Shown here in pieces: positions 23,783 to 32,621 of a DNA stretch of 53,859 nt. Below the pieces are notes generated by a model that was not told the origin of the DNA, did not search any database, and saw only the letters and a program-made list of their open reading frames with translations. The translations under genes and the position numbers were made by a program. Positions within the stretch are counted from its first letter, which is position 1, and every line of letters begins with the position of its first letter. The DNA lies in assembly GCA_022779285.1 (NCBI GenBank), contig JALFST010000034.1, positions 1 through 53,859 of the forward strand, in the 5' to 3' direction. The stretch is from Peptoniphilaceae bacterium (lineage in GTDB: Bacteria; Bacillota; Clostridia; Tissierellales; Peptoniphilaceae).

Positions 23783-24490
23783 TTAAATATTCAGCGCAAT
23801 TTCCATCATTGTCTGAAAGCTGTTTTCTCTTTGTGCCGCTGTAGTTTCTTCTCCGCTGGTCAACGAGTCCGAAATCGTTAAAACGGAAAGTGCATCCACA
23901 CCGGCTTCCGCGGCAAGGGTATAAAGCGCATAGGTTTCCATTTCTACGCAGAGACAGCCCAGCTTCGCCCATTTTTTCCAATGATCCTGCTCGCGATTGA
24001 GTGCGTTGTAGAAAATATCCGACGAGAAAATATTTCCCACATGTACCGTCTGATTCATTTTTTCCGCGACATCATACGCTTTTTTCAGCAAAGACCAGGA
24101 AGCGATGGCGGAAAAGGTTCCATGCGTATCAAATTGCATCGCAAAGTTGGAATCCGTGCATGCGCCCTGAGCCAAAACGATATCATAGAGCTTGAGCCTG
24201 TCTGTATAGGCTCCCGCCGAACCGATGCGAATCAGCTTTTTTACATCATATTCGTGAATCAGCTCATAAACGTAGATTCCAAGAGAGGGCATTCCCATTC
24301 CCGTGCCCATGACGGATACCGGTTCTCCACGATAGATTCCGGTAAAGCCGAACATGTTCCGTGTAGAATTGAACTGCTTTGCCTCTTGTAAATAATTGTC
24401 CGCAACAAATTTTGCGCGAAGCGGATCGCCCGGTAAAAGAATCTTCCCGGCAATTTGTCCCTTTTCAGCGGTGTTGTGTGGTGTCGGCAT
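23783..24490 (-). CDS. deoD: Purine-nucleoside phosphorylase, DeoD (hexameric) type
   Basis: A 235-residue enzyme beginning MPTPHNTAEKGQIA, with LPGDPLRAKF (phosphate site), GTGMGMPSLGIY, RIGSAGAY, VEMETYALYTLA (ribose/purine-site Glu) and the catalytic aspartate in TISDSLTSGE. It phosphorolyses purine (deoxy)nucleosides to base and (deoxy)ribose-1-phosphate. The ATG begins one base after the pgi stop, 6 bases behind AAAGGA; an upstream frame extension of 13 codons lies within pgi and is not needed. Confidence 0.96.
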   Translation of the reverse strand: MPTPHNTAEKGQIAGKILLPGDPLRAKFVADNYLQEAKQFNSTRNMFGFTGIYRGEPVSVMGTGMGMPSLGIYVYELIHEYDVKKLIRIGSAGAYTDRLKLYDIVLAQGACTDSNFAMQFDTHGTFSAIASWSLLKKAYDVAEKMNQTVHVGNIFSSDIFYNALNREQDHWKKWAKLGCLCVEMETYALYTLAAEAGVDALSVLTISDSLTSGEETTAAQRENSFQTMMEIALNI

Positions 24491-24491
24491 T

Positions 24492-25778
24492 TCAGTTCCT
24501 TTCATAGCCGGGTTTGCCCAGCAACTCAAACATATTGGTTTTATACATTTCCACGCCCGGCTGATTGAACGGATTCACACCCAGCATATATCCGCAAATG
24601 CCTGTTACCGTCTCAAAGAAATAAATCATCTCGCCCAGATGGAAGGCATCCAGCTTTTCCATGCTAAGAAAAACATTGGGTACATTGCCATCGATATGCG
24701 CTTTTCGAGTTCCGCGCATCGCCTGCTCATTGACATAATGCATCGACTTGCCGGCAAGATAATTCAGGCCGTCCTGATTTCCCGCATCTGCCGGAATCTT
24801 AACATCCTTATCCATACTTTCGACCCAAAGCACCGTTTCAAAAATATTGCGAACGCCCTCTTGAATCCATTGTCCCATCGAGTGCAAATCGGTTGTGTTG
24901 AGAACGGATGCCGGGAAAAGTGATTTCCCTTCTTTTCCAAGGCTTTCTCCATCAAGCTGTTTCCACCATTCTTCAAAGAATCGCAGCCTCGGCTCATAGG
25001 CAACCATGATTTCAATGGCCTTGCCGGAGCGATACATGATTTCGCGCATGGCCGCATAGCGCATGGCGGGATTGCTCTCAAAGTCACGCCGGCACACAAC
25101 CTCTCGCATGGCCTGCGCGCCCTCCATCAGCGCTTGAATATCAATTCCTGCTGCGGCAATCGGCAAAAGTCCTACCGCTGTCAAAACCGTAAAACGGCCT
25201 CCCACATCATCGGGAACTACGAATTTTTCATAGCCGATTTCATCCGCTAAGGTCTTGAGCGCACCGCGTGCACGATCCGTTGTCACATAAATGCGGTGCA
25301 CGGCCTCCGCTTCTCCTACCTGTTTCACCAGAAGATCACGGAAAAGGCGAAATGCGATCGCAGGCTCTGTCGTCGTACCTGATTTTGAAATGACGTTAAT
25401 CGAAAATTTCTTATTCTCAAGATATTCCAAAAGCTCTGCCGTTTCCTGACCGCTGATCTGATTGCCTGCAAAAAGAATTTCCGGTTTTTTTGTTCCATAG
25501 GCAGGTGTGAGCGCGTCAACAACCGCGCGTGCTCCTAAATAAGAGCCGCCGATTCCGATCACGACCAATGCCTCCGAATCCTCGCGGATGCGTTTTGCCG
25601 CCTCAAGAATGCGCTGAAATTCTTCCCGGTCATAGTTGACGGGCAAGTCGATCCACCCCAGAAAATCATTACCCTTTCCGGATTTGTTCTGTAAAACATC
25701 AAAGGCCTTGAGAGTTTCTTCTCTCAGCGAATCCAATGCCTGTTCCTGTCCTGTGTACTGTAGATCCAGCTTCATCAT
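24492..25778 (-). CDS. pgi: Glucose-6-phosphate isomerase
   Basis: A 428-residue short PGI as in Bacillus and clostridia. Signatures: VVIGIGGSYLGARA, the sugar-phosphate loop SKSGTTTEPAIAFR, DVGGRFTVLTAVGLLP (PGI signature 1), HSMGQWIQEG and, near the C-terminus, NPFNQPGVEMYK with the catalytic lysine. It interconverts glucose-6-phosphate and fructose-6-phosphate. It overlaps the stop of the upstream phosphatase gene by 4 bases (two ATGs in tandem, GAAAGGA before them). Confidence 0.97.
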   Translation of the reverse strand: MMKLDLQYTGQEQALDSLREETLKAFDVLQNKSGKGNDFLGWIDLPVNYDREEFQRILEAAKRIREDSEALVVIGIGGSYLGARAVVDALTPAYGTKKPEILFAGNQISGQETAELLEYLENKKFSINVISKSGTTTEPAIAFRLFRDLLVKQVGEAEAVHRIYVTTDRARGALKTLADEIGYEKFVVPDDVGGRFTVLTAVGLLPIAAAGIDIQALMEGAQAMREVVCRRDFESNPAMRYAAMREIMYRSGKAIEIMVAYEPRLRFFEEWWKQLDGESLGKEGKSLFPASVLNTTDLHSMGQWIQEGVRNIFETVLWVESMDKDVKIPADAGNQDGLNYLAGKSMHYVNEQAMRGTRKAHIDGNVPNVFLSMEKLDAFHLGEMIYFFETVTGICGYMLGVNPFNQPGVEMYKTNMFELLGKPGYERN

Positions 25779-26923
25779 TTCATTCCTTTCTCATTTCCCA
25801 GATATCGAACCTCCAGCAGTGCGATATCATCCCTTGGTGTGCCCTCTGTAAATCGCATTAAGTCATTGGTCATATGCTGCAGACGGTTTTGATCCTCTTC
25901 TTCCATCCAGCGAAGCATACGCTCCATGCTATACACCTCTCCCTGAATATTAACCGCCTCCGATGCCCCGTCTGTGTAGAACAGAAAGCTCTGCCCTTCC
26001 TGTAAAGGCAAGATCTTTTCCTCGTACGACTTTGCCAGGAAAACCGGGGAGATGATCTTTCCCTTTGCCTTCAGGAGCCGCGCTTCGCCGTTTTGTGCAA
26101 CGATGGGCTCGCAATTGTGCCCCGCATTGGCATAGGTAAATGTATTTTTTCGCATGTCGAATACACCGTAAAACAAAGTAAAATACTGAGAATCCTCCAT
26201 GTGAATCTGCTGAAATCGTGTACGCATCGCTAAAAGAACCGCTTCCGGATCCCCCACACTCTCCTCCAGCAGAATGCCTCTCATCGTTTGGCGGACAAAC
26301 ATGGTTAAAATCGATGCGGAAATCCCATGCCCTGCAACGTCGGAAATATATACGGCCAATCGTCCGTCCGCAAGCGGAACCACATCATAAAAATCGCCCG
26401 AAAGCTCTTCCGAAGGAATATATCGGGAATCAAAAACAAAGCTTCCTTCATTTGTCATTTGCGGAAGCATTTTCGTCTGTATAGAACGCGCAAGATTCAT
26501 TTCGTTGCGCAATCTCCGGTTGCTTTCCATGACACGGCGTGTCAGATCATCCTGCACTGTAAAATCACGAAAAACCTCAATAACGGCCTGCACGTCCTCC
26601 TTCAAAAATAATGGCGAGCTCTTGATGGAAAAGGCTCGGCCGTCTACATGAATTTTTTCTGTGGAATCAATTCTCTTTTTGAACGGACGAGTAATTGAGG
26701 AGGGCGGAAAAATCGGATCCTTCATTCCCTTGCCGCGACATTGCTTTTCAAATGCCGAAAGAGCACGATTTTTATATATGATCGTTCCGTCCGGATCGAC
26801 GACACGAACAAAATCCTCCATGGCATCTAAAAGTGAAAGCGCAGAAATCCAGGTATCTCCATCCGCCGCGGGATGTCCCGGCTGTTCTTCTTTCTCTTGT
26901 TCCAAGTATGCCTGCTCCTGCAT
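25775..26923 (-). CDS. PAS-SpoIIE protein phosphatase (RsbU-like PP2C)
   Basis: A 382-residue signalling protein. Residues about 30-130 form a PAS-like sensor (EDFVRVVDPDGTIIYKN), then a coiled-coil linker (RRVMESNRRLRNEMNLARSIQ) and a PP2C/SpoIIE domain with the metal motifs SGDFYD, ISDVAGHG, TDGASEA and the final DDIALL. Such proteins dephosphorylate anti-anti-sigma factors (STAS) in sigma-factor switches. No STAS or anti-sigma gene is near, so the partner is unknown. GAAGGAG is 6 bases before the chosen ATG; the open frame runs 56 codons further upstream into the methyltransferase gene. Its place before pgi in the operon is unusual. Confidence 0.85.
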   Translation of the reverse strand: MQEQAYLEQEKEEQPGHPAADGDTWISALSLLDAMEDFVRVVDPDGTIIYKNRALSAFEKQCRGKGMKDPIFPPSSITRPFKKRIDSTEKIHVDGRAFSIKSSPLFLKEDVQAVIEVFRDFTVQDDLTRRVMESNRRLRNEMNLARSIQTKMLPQMTNEGSFVFDSRYIPSEELSGDFYDVVPLADGRLAVYISDVAGHGISASILTMFVRQTMRGILLEESVGDPEAVLLAMRTRFQQIHMEDSQYFTLFYGVFDMRKNTFTYANAGHNCEPIVAQNGEARLLKAKGKIISPVFLAKSYEEKILPLQEGQSFLFYTDGASEAVNIQGEVYSMERMLRWMEEEDQNRLQHMTNDLMRFTEGTPRDDIALLEVRYLGNEKGMK

Positions 26924-26957
26924 GTAGCTCTCCTTCCGGCTCCTCTCCATTATATCA

Positions 26958-28100
26958 TTACTTAAAACGTTCCGGATTGGGACCGAGATATTCATAATAT
27001 GTCGCTTTGATGCCTCCATTATACAACTTGCGCCGCCGATCCGCCACGTTGCCGACCAGAGTCTCCCAATCCTCAAATGCGGAAATGACATAGATTGACC
27101 ATGTCCGCAGCTTAAAAAAGCGCTCGGAAAAAGCTTGCATAAGAGCTCGTGTCTCTCGAATCTCTCCGATTCTTTTTCCGTAAGGAGGGTTGGTAATCAT
27201 CACTCCGAAATTCTCTTTGAAAAATACCTCACGCATATCTCGCTTCATAAAATGAATATCCTCGCCCACACCGGCGGCTTCCGCATTGGCTCTCGCAATC
27301 GAAATGACCTTCGGGTCGATGTCAAAGCCCAAAAGCTCAAGCGGCGTATCAAAGGAAATACGCTGCATGCGATCCCGGCGAACCTGTGCATACACCTTCT
27401 CTCCGATAATATCCCATTTCATGGACAAAAAGCTTCGATCAAGTCCCGGATCCATTCCGCGCGCTTTCCTGGCTGCTTCAATCAGTATCGTTCCCGATCC
27501 GCAAAAAACATCCGCTAAGGTACGGCTCGGATTCCATACGCTCAAATCCACCAATGCCGCCGCCAGCGTTTCCTTAATCGGTGCACTGCCCTTTTCCTCA
27601 CGATATCCACGTTTAAACAATCCCTCTCCGGTGGTGTCCAGACAAGCAATGCATTCATCATGGCGCAATGTCAGAAGAACCGGATACAATGCGCCGTTTT
27701 CAGGCAGCCATGCGCCGTTTTTCCTACCGTTCATGGCATCCACAATGGCTTTTTTACCGATTTTCTGTAAATCCGTCTCCGATTTTAATACGGATCGCAC
27801 CGACCTTGCCCGAATAGGAAAGGCGGCCTCACGTGGCAAATAATCCTTCCATGCCAGCTTTTTTATATTCTCATAAAGCTCTTCAAAGGTTTTAGCGGGA
27901 AATCGTCCCAGCTCAAGGAGCACGCGATCCGCTGTCCGCAGCGCAATATTCGCTAACGCAACCTCGTGCGGGCCGCCTTCAAAGATCACATGCCCCTCTT
28001 CGACATGGATTCCCTGAAAGCCCAATTCCTCGCACTCTCGTTTGACTGACGCTTCCAGCCCGAATGCAGCTGCAGCGTGAATTTTCCATGAATTTTGCAT
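26958..28100 (-). CDS. THUMP-domain rRNA (guanine-N2) methyltransferase, RlmL/YpsC type
   Basis: A 380-residue class I SAM-dependent RNA methyltransferase. An N-terminal ferredoxin-like/THUMP region (about 1-160) is followed by the Rossmann domain with LADVFCGSGTILIEAARKA (SAM site), LGFDIDPKVI, and the catalytic NPPYGKRIGE. Relatives (YpsC, RlmL N-terminal half) modify 23S rRNA guanines; the exact position is not predictable. AAAGGAG is 6 bases before the ATG chosen. It is the first gene of the ten-gene minus-strand operon; I could not place its promoter with confidence. Confidence 0.9.
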   Translation of the reverse strand: MQNSWKIHAAAAFGLEASVKRECEELGFQGIHVEEGHVIFEGGPHEVALANIALRTADRVLLELGRFPAKTFEELYENIKKLAWKDYLPREAAFPIRARSVRSVLKSETDLQKIGKKAIVDAMNGRKNGAWLPENGALYPVLLTLRHDECIACLDTTGEGLFKRGYREEKGSAPIKETLAAALVDLSVWNPSRTLADVFCGSGTILIEAARKARGMDPGLDRSFLSMKWDIIGEKVYAQVRRDRMQRISFDTPLELLGFDIDPKVISIARANAEAAGVGEDIHFMKRDMREVFFKENFGVMITNPPYGKRIGEIRETRALMQAFSERFFKLRTWSIYVISAFEDWETLVGNVADRRRKLYNGGIKATYYEYLGPNPERFK

Positions 28101-28200
28101 GCCTGACTCCTTTCCCATTGATCATACCATACCGTCTCTGCACGCGCTTGTATCTCCGATTCGCGCTTCATTGTCTTCGCGTTTTTCCATTCAAAAAAAT

Positions 28201-28228
28201 TTGCTTTTTCTCCGGAAAGAGCTACAAT
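28201..28228 (+). promoter_or_regulatory. Promoter of the FeoB-associated small gene
   Basis: TTGCTT (28201-28206) and TACAAT (28223-28228) are 16 bases apart. The gene starts 77 bp downstream. Confidence 0.5.
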
Positions 28229-28247
28229 TTAGTTAGTAATGGTTAAC

Positions 28248-28274
28248 ATATTCGGATATGAAAAAATATTCGGA
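28248..28274 (+). repeat. Two direct repeats ATATTCGGA, 18 bp apart
   Basis: The 9-mer occurs at 28248-28256 and 28266-28274, just downstream of the predicted transcription start of the small Cys-rich gene. The spacing of about two helical turns puts both on one face of the DNA, as expected for a regulator site; a GTTAAC palindrome lies directly in front (28242-28247). Function is inference. Confidence 0.4.
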
Positions 28275-28304
28275 CAAAATAACAAAACATAGAAAGGATG
28301 TATC

Positions 28305-28514
28305 ATGTCATTTCTTCAATCACATCTTGCAGACATATTGATTATCGCCGCTCTGGCTATTATTTCCTTCTTCGCGATACGCCATGTCATCAGGCTGAGA
28401 AAAAGCGGAGGCTGTTCCGCATGCGCCTCATCCGGCACATGCTCAGCATGTCATGCCGGCTCCGCTTCCGATGCCGGCAATCGGAAAACCGGCTCCTGTC
28501 CTCATTATCACTAA
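28305..28514 (+). CDS. FeoB-associated Cys-rich membrane protein (p12-like)
   Basis: A 69-residue protein with one N-terminal membrane helix (about residues 8-30) followed by a basic stop and a Cys/His-rich tail (GGCSACASSGTCSACHAG, then SCPHYH). This is the layout of the FeoB-associated Cys-rich/'virus attachment protein p12' family (PF12669), usually found beside ferrous-iron transporter genes. No feoA or feoB lies in the window, so it is an orphan here. AGAAAGGA precedes the ATG. It may bind metal at the membrane; function is unproven in the family. Confidence 0.8.
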   Translation: MSFLQSHLADILIIAALAIISFFAIRHVIRLRKSGGCSACASSGTCSACHAGSASDAGNRKTGSCPHYH

Positions 28515-28591
28515 AGATCCGCGAATCCCGTTTCGTTTTCCATATACCGATTCGGAATATGGCGCTGCCTCCATATTAATGAAGAATCATA

Positions 28592-28629
28592 AGACAAAGG
28601 CCCGGCCGATTTCGGCCGGGCCTTTGTCT
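28592..28629. terminator. 18-bp perfect hairpin behind the FeoB-associated gene
   Basis: AGACAAAGGCCCGGCCGA pairs exactly with its complement around a TT loop. The GC-rich core flanked by A-rich and T-rich arms fits a bidirectional intrinsic terminator, about 78 bp after the stop codon. Confidence 0.8.
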
Positions 28630-29224
28630 TGCTCCGGAGGTGAGCGAAAGCAACCTGCAATCGACCTGACCTTTTCACGATTTGAACCGGCGGCACCGAC
28701 GCTCAGTCTGATCGGAGTGCAACTCGGATAAATATACAAAAACGTTATCTGCAATCAGATTTAATATTTCTAATGGAACGGCCACCGCCTACCTGCTTTC
28801 TCTTTTCTTGACCCTATAATGCTTTGAAAGCTCGTTCTATTGTTCTAAGGACATTTTAATGACATTTTTTTGAACTCGCTGTCATCATGATTTTTATGGA
28901 TACTATGAGTCTCCTTTCCATATCCTTCAATTTGTTCTTCATTTCTGTTTTCAAAGTCTGTTTTTATTCACCGGCTTCCTTGGTTTTGTATCATTGGCAT
29001 CATGATTATTTGGGCATGTTCCAATTCAAATTGATGAGACTTCCAATCAACCTTCTATATCTTTCTTTTCCCGACATCAAAATCCAATAATCCGTTGTCA
29101 AATCACAATCGCAAGCATCTCCGTTTCTATGACCAATCATCGTAAATTATACTGACAAGAGCAATTGCCGCTCCTGATCTCTCCTCCTTGTGCTAAGATA
29201 TGGATAACATGAAGGGAGGTTTCT
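28630..29224. other. About 600 bp without a recognisable gene
   Basis: The first 100 bp (to the TAA at 28729) read openly and look codon-like but have no start of their own and no recognised relative. The rest is AT-rich with a 67-codon hydrophobic frame (28887-29090) that lacks a ribosome binding site. The promoter of the MFS-GH2 operon must lie in the last 100 bp. Confidence 0.4.
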
Positions 29225-30517
29225 ATGAATCAATCCGCATCCCGCATCCGTCCCGGTCTCTGGGCGGTTATCATCCTTTTCGGCCTCGTCGGGCAGATTG
29301 CCTGGGTCGTCGAAAATATGTATTTTAATGTCTTTCTCTACAATACCATCTCCACAGACCCGCGATACATTGCCTGGATGGTCGCCGCCAGCGCCGTCGT
29401 CGCCACGTTGACCACCATGGGTATGGGAGTATTCAGCGATCGTATCGGGCGTCGTCGGCCTTTTTTAATTCTTGGCTACATTTTCTGGGGATTCTCCATC
29501 GGTCTCTTCGCACTTTTAAATGCGAAAACCCTTGCCGGCCTCGTTTCTACCGAAAAAATGGCGATATTTCTCGCTCTCGGCGTCATTTCCTTCGACTGCA
29601 TAATGACCTTCTTCGGCTCAACCGCCAATGATGCCGCATTCAATGCCTATCTGAATGATGCGGTTCTGCCGGATGATCGCGGCAAAACCGAAGGTGTCCT
29701 CCAGACATTTCCTCTCATCGCCATGCTTCTGATCTTCGGATTCCTCGATCCTCTGACACGTGCCGGCCAATGGTCACTCTTTTTTCTGATCATCGGCGCT
29801 ATTCCGCTGATCACCGGCCTACTCGGCTTGATCCTGATCCCCGCAGAGGTTCCGCACCCGTTGACAAAGGAGCGTCCTTTTCGTGCACTCATTGACGGCT
29901 TTCGCCCGGAAACCGTTCGTGCGCAAAAAAGTCTCTACACAGCCCTTCTTCTGTTAGGGATACTCTCAATTTCCATTCAAATCTACATGCCCTACCTGAT
30001 TATCTACATCCAAAATTATCTGGGAATCCATGACTACACATTGCTTCTCGGCACTACCATCCTTGTGGCGGCCGTGATCAGTGTACTGGCCGGCCGTTTG
30101 ATGGACCGCGCAGGCGCCCTTCGGGTCTTCCTGCCGGGACTTGCCGTCTATCTTGCAGGTCTGACCGGCATGCTCTTTGCCCGCAGGCAGCTGACGGTAC
30201 TCCCGTTCAGTATTCTGATGATGTCGGGCAATCTGATTCTCAACGCTCTGGCCATTACCCTTGTCCGCAACCGCATCCCGGAAGGCCGTGCCGGTCAATA
30301 TCAGGGCGTGCGCATGGTATTTGCCGTTATGCTGCCGATGCTCATCGGTCCTTTTATCGGATCGGCGCTCATTCGCTCCTCACAAGCAACATATATGGAT
30401 CTGGGCGTCGTCAAGCAGGTACCTACACCGCTCATCTTTCTCGGCGGGATCATCGCCGCACTCTTCTGCCTGATTCCTTATCGCATGCTTCGCCGCGAGA
30501 AAGGAAAAAAAGCATGA
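29225..30517 (+). CDS. MFS sugar transporter (SLC45/sucrose-maltose-like)
   Basis: A 430-residue, twelve-helix MFS protein. It has WVVENMYFNVFLYN in helix 1, GVFSDRIGRRRPFLILGY between helices 2 and 3 (the RxGRRRPF motif shared by SLC45- and GPH-like sugar carriers), and RLMDRAGALRVF between helices 8 and 9. GGGAGG is 6 bases before the ATG. It overlaps the GH2 glycosidase gene by 4 bases (ATGA), so it most likely imports the glycoside or sugar handled by that enzyme. The exact sugar is unknown. Confidence 0.85.
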   Translation: MNQSASRIRPGLWAVIILFGLVGQIAWVVENMYFNVFLYNTISTDPRYIAWMVAASAVVATLTTMGMGVFSDRIGRRRPFLILGYIFWGFSIGLFALLNAKTLAGLVSTEKMAIFLALGVISFDCIMTFFGSTANDAAFNAYLNDAVLPDDRGKTEGVLQTFPLIAMLLIFGFLDPLTRAGQWSLFFLIIGAIPLITGLLGLILIPAEVPHPLTKERPFRALIDGFRPETVRAQKSLYTALLLLGILSISIQIYMPYLIIYIQNYLGIHDYTLLLGTTILVAAVISVLAGRLMDRAGALRVFLPGLAVYLAGLTGMLFARRQLTVLPFSILMMSGNLILNALAITLVRNRIPEGRAGQYQGVRMVFAVMLPMLIGPFIGSALIRSSQATYMDLGVVKQVPTPLIFLGGIIAALFCLIPYRMLRREKGKKA

Positions 30518-32373
30518 AAGCACTTTATACAAAATATGGGGATGCCTTACTCCGTTCCCTTGCCGAAAATCCGGACGCTCCCGTTCTTCCTGAATATCCT
30601 CGTCCACAGCTCGTGCGCGACAGCTGGATGAATTTGAACGGTTATTGGGACTATGCGATCGATACGGCAGAAACAGCCGATCCGGATCTCACACATCCGG
30701 CTTTTTTTGACGGCCTGTGTGCCACTGAGCCGATCGCCTCCTACCGGGTCTTTCCCGCCCAAGGCAGCATTCTTGTTCCCTTTGCGCCGGAAAGCCTTTT
30801 ATCAGGCGTCGGTCACATTCTTGAGCCGGCCGAACGGCTATGGTATCGTCGTTTCTTTTCCCTTCGAAATTTGTGCCCGAATGATGAGCCGATGACATCA
30901 AGCCGCATTCTCTTTCATGCCGGCGCCATCGACCAATATGCCACGGTCTTTGTTAACGGCATCCCCTGCGGAACCCATAGGGATGGATATTTGTCGTGGT
31001 CAGCGGATATCACACACGCGATTGATACGCATCGCCCGCAGCAGGAAATTGTCATCGTCGTACGCGATTTGACCGAAAAATCAGGACTTCCACGCGGAAA
31101 ACAGCGTCATAAGCGCGGAGGAATCTGGTATACTCCCTCATCCGGAATTTGGCAGACGGTGTGGCTTGAGATCGTTCCGGAGGAATATGTTCAGTCTGTG
31201 GAAATTCAGCCCTCTCTTACGGATGAGCGGGTAGACTTCACATTTCATTGGTCGGAAGTCTCCGCATTCGACGGTGTTTTGGAGCTTTTGGATAACGAAC
31301 GTATCGTTGCTCAAAAAACGCTGAGGGCGACATCCTCGCCGTCCCGCATCTCCGTATCTGTGGACGCTCCCCGCCCATGGTCGCCCGACAGTCCTTTTCT
31401 TTATACATGGCGTGCCCGTTTTTCAAATGGGGATGCCGTTTCCGGATACCTCGCTTTTCGCGAGATACGTGTCGACGGACAGAAAATTTATTTAAACGGC
31501 ACACCTGTCCGGCAGATCGGCGTGTTGGATCAGGGCTATTGGAGTGATGGTCTCTATACGGCAGGCGAAGATGCGGCGCTGGCAGACGACATCCTTTTTG
31601 TAAAAAATCTCGGCTTTCACATGATCCGCAAGCACATTAAAATCGAACCGCAGCGCTGGTACTATCATTGCGATCGACTCGGAATGCTGGTATGGCAGGA
31701 TATCGTGAACGGCGGCGGCTCCTACAGTACAATGTGGACATCCTATTTGCCGCTTCTCGGAAAACGCACCGGTTCCGATGCACCGTCAGCGCGCTATGGA
31801 CAGTCGGATCCCTGCTGGCGCACAACGTGGGAGATCTGTTTTCGTGAAACCGTCGCACAGCTGAAAAACACCCCTTCCATTGTGGCATGGACCATTCATA
31901 ATGAGGGCTGGGGACAATTCGATGCTGCGCGGCATTCCGAGGAGCTGCGCACGCTTGACCCTACGCGGCTGATCGACCATGCCAGCGGGTGGATGGATCA
32001 AGGAGCGGGTGATCTTGACAGTCATCACATCTACTTCCGTCATTTTCGTCCGAAGCCCGATCCGCATGGTCGGCCGCAGGCTCTGACCGAATATGGAGGA
32101 TTCTCGCTTGCCATACCGGAGCACATGACCTCCGACAAGTCCTTCGGATATAAGCGATTTGACGATACCGCGCAATATCAACAGGCTGTGCTGAAGCTTC
32201 AACGCGAGACCCTGTCCCTGCCTTCCCTGTGCGTAGCAGTTTACACACAATTAAGTGATGTCGAGGATGAAATCAACGGTTTGATTACCTATGACCGGAA
32301 AGCTTCCAAATGGACCGGTGCGGCGGCAGAAGCCCTGCGACAGCTGAATGAGAGCGGACAGAGCTTTCTTTGA
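30514..32373 (+). CDS. Glycoside hydrolase family 2 (beta-galactosidase/glucuronidase-like)
   Basis: A 619-residue GH2 enzyme with an N-terminal jelly-roll (NLNGYWDYAID..., LWYRRFF), an immunoglobulin-like domain (about 225-325) and a TIM barrel. The acid/base glutamate lies in WTIHNEGWGQFD and the nucleophile in ALTEYGGFS. There is no signal peptide, so it is cytosolic and acts on imported short glycosides. It is shorter than LacZ (about 1,000) and lacks its C-terminal domains; the subfamily (galactosidase, mannosidase, glucuronidase) cannot be assigned by eye. Translation is coupled to the transporter by the ATGA overlap. Confidence 0.9.
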   Translation: MKALYTKYGDALLRSLAENPDAPVLPEYPRPQLVRDSWMNLNGYWDYAIDTAETADPDLTHPAFFDGLCATEPIASYRVFPAQGSILVPFAPESLLSGVGHILEPAERLWYRRFFSLRNLCPNDEPMTSSRILFHAGAIDQYATVFVNGIPCGTHRDGYLSWSADITHAIDTHRPQQEIVIVVRDLTEKSGLPRGKQRHKRGGIWYTPSSGIWQTVWLEIVPEEYVQSVEIQPSLTDERVDFTFHWSEVSAFDGVLELLDNERIVAQKTLRATSSPSRISVSVDAPRPWSPDSPFLYTWRARFSNGDAVSGYLAFREIRVDGQKIYLNGTPVRQIGVLDQGYWSDGLYTAGEDAALADDILFVKNLGFHMIRKHIKIEPQRWYYHCDRLGMLVWQDIVNGGGSYSTMWTSYLPLLGKRTGSDAPSARYGQSDPCWRTTWEICFRETVAQLKNTPSIVAWTIHNEGWGQFDAARHSEELRTLDPTRLIDHASGWMDQGAGDLDSHHIYFRHFRPKPDPHGRPQALTEYGGFSLAIPEHMTSDKSFGYKRFDDTAQYQQAVLKLQRETLSLPSLCVAVYTQLSDVEDEINGLITYDRKASKWTGAAAEALRQLNESGQSFL

Positions 32374-32551
32374 CCATCCGACGATATTTTTATAAAGAAT
32401 CATGACAAAGAAATCTTGGGTTCGATTTCGGTCACATCAGGATCCGTATGTGCATACTATGCTATGAAGAAAAGCCGGAGGATATCATCGATATAGCTAT
32501 GCTTATCACTCTCTTCCATATAGCGATTGCTCAAAATTGCCAACAGAAAAA

Positions 32552-32597
32552 GCGGGGATCATACCCTCCGGATATCCGGGAGGGTACGGTTCCCGCC
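32552..32597. terminator. Terminator between the GH2 gene and pepF
   Basis: An inner near-perfect palindrome (TACCCTCC ... GGGAGGGTA, 32562-32586) is extended by GCGGG/CCCGC (32552-32556 / 32592-32596). The plus-strand side is followed by CTTTCGATTTTTT and the minus-strand side by TTTTTCTG, fitting a bidirectional terminator between converging genes. Confidence 0.75.
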
Positions 32598-32621
32598 TTT
32601 CGATTTTTTGATTCCGTGTTT

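Noticed and set aside
28887-29090. 67-codon hydrophobic plus-strand ORF
   Set aside because: No ribosome binding site, AT-rich composition and no operon context; not supported as a gene.
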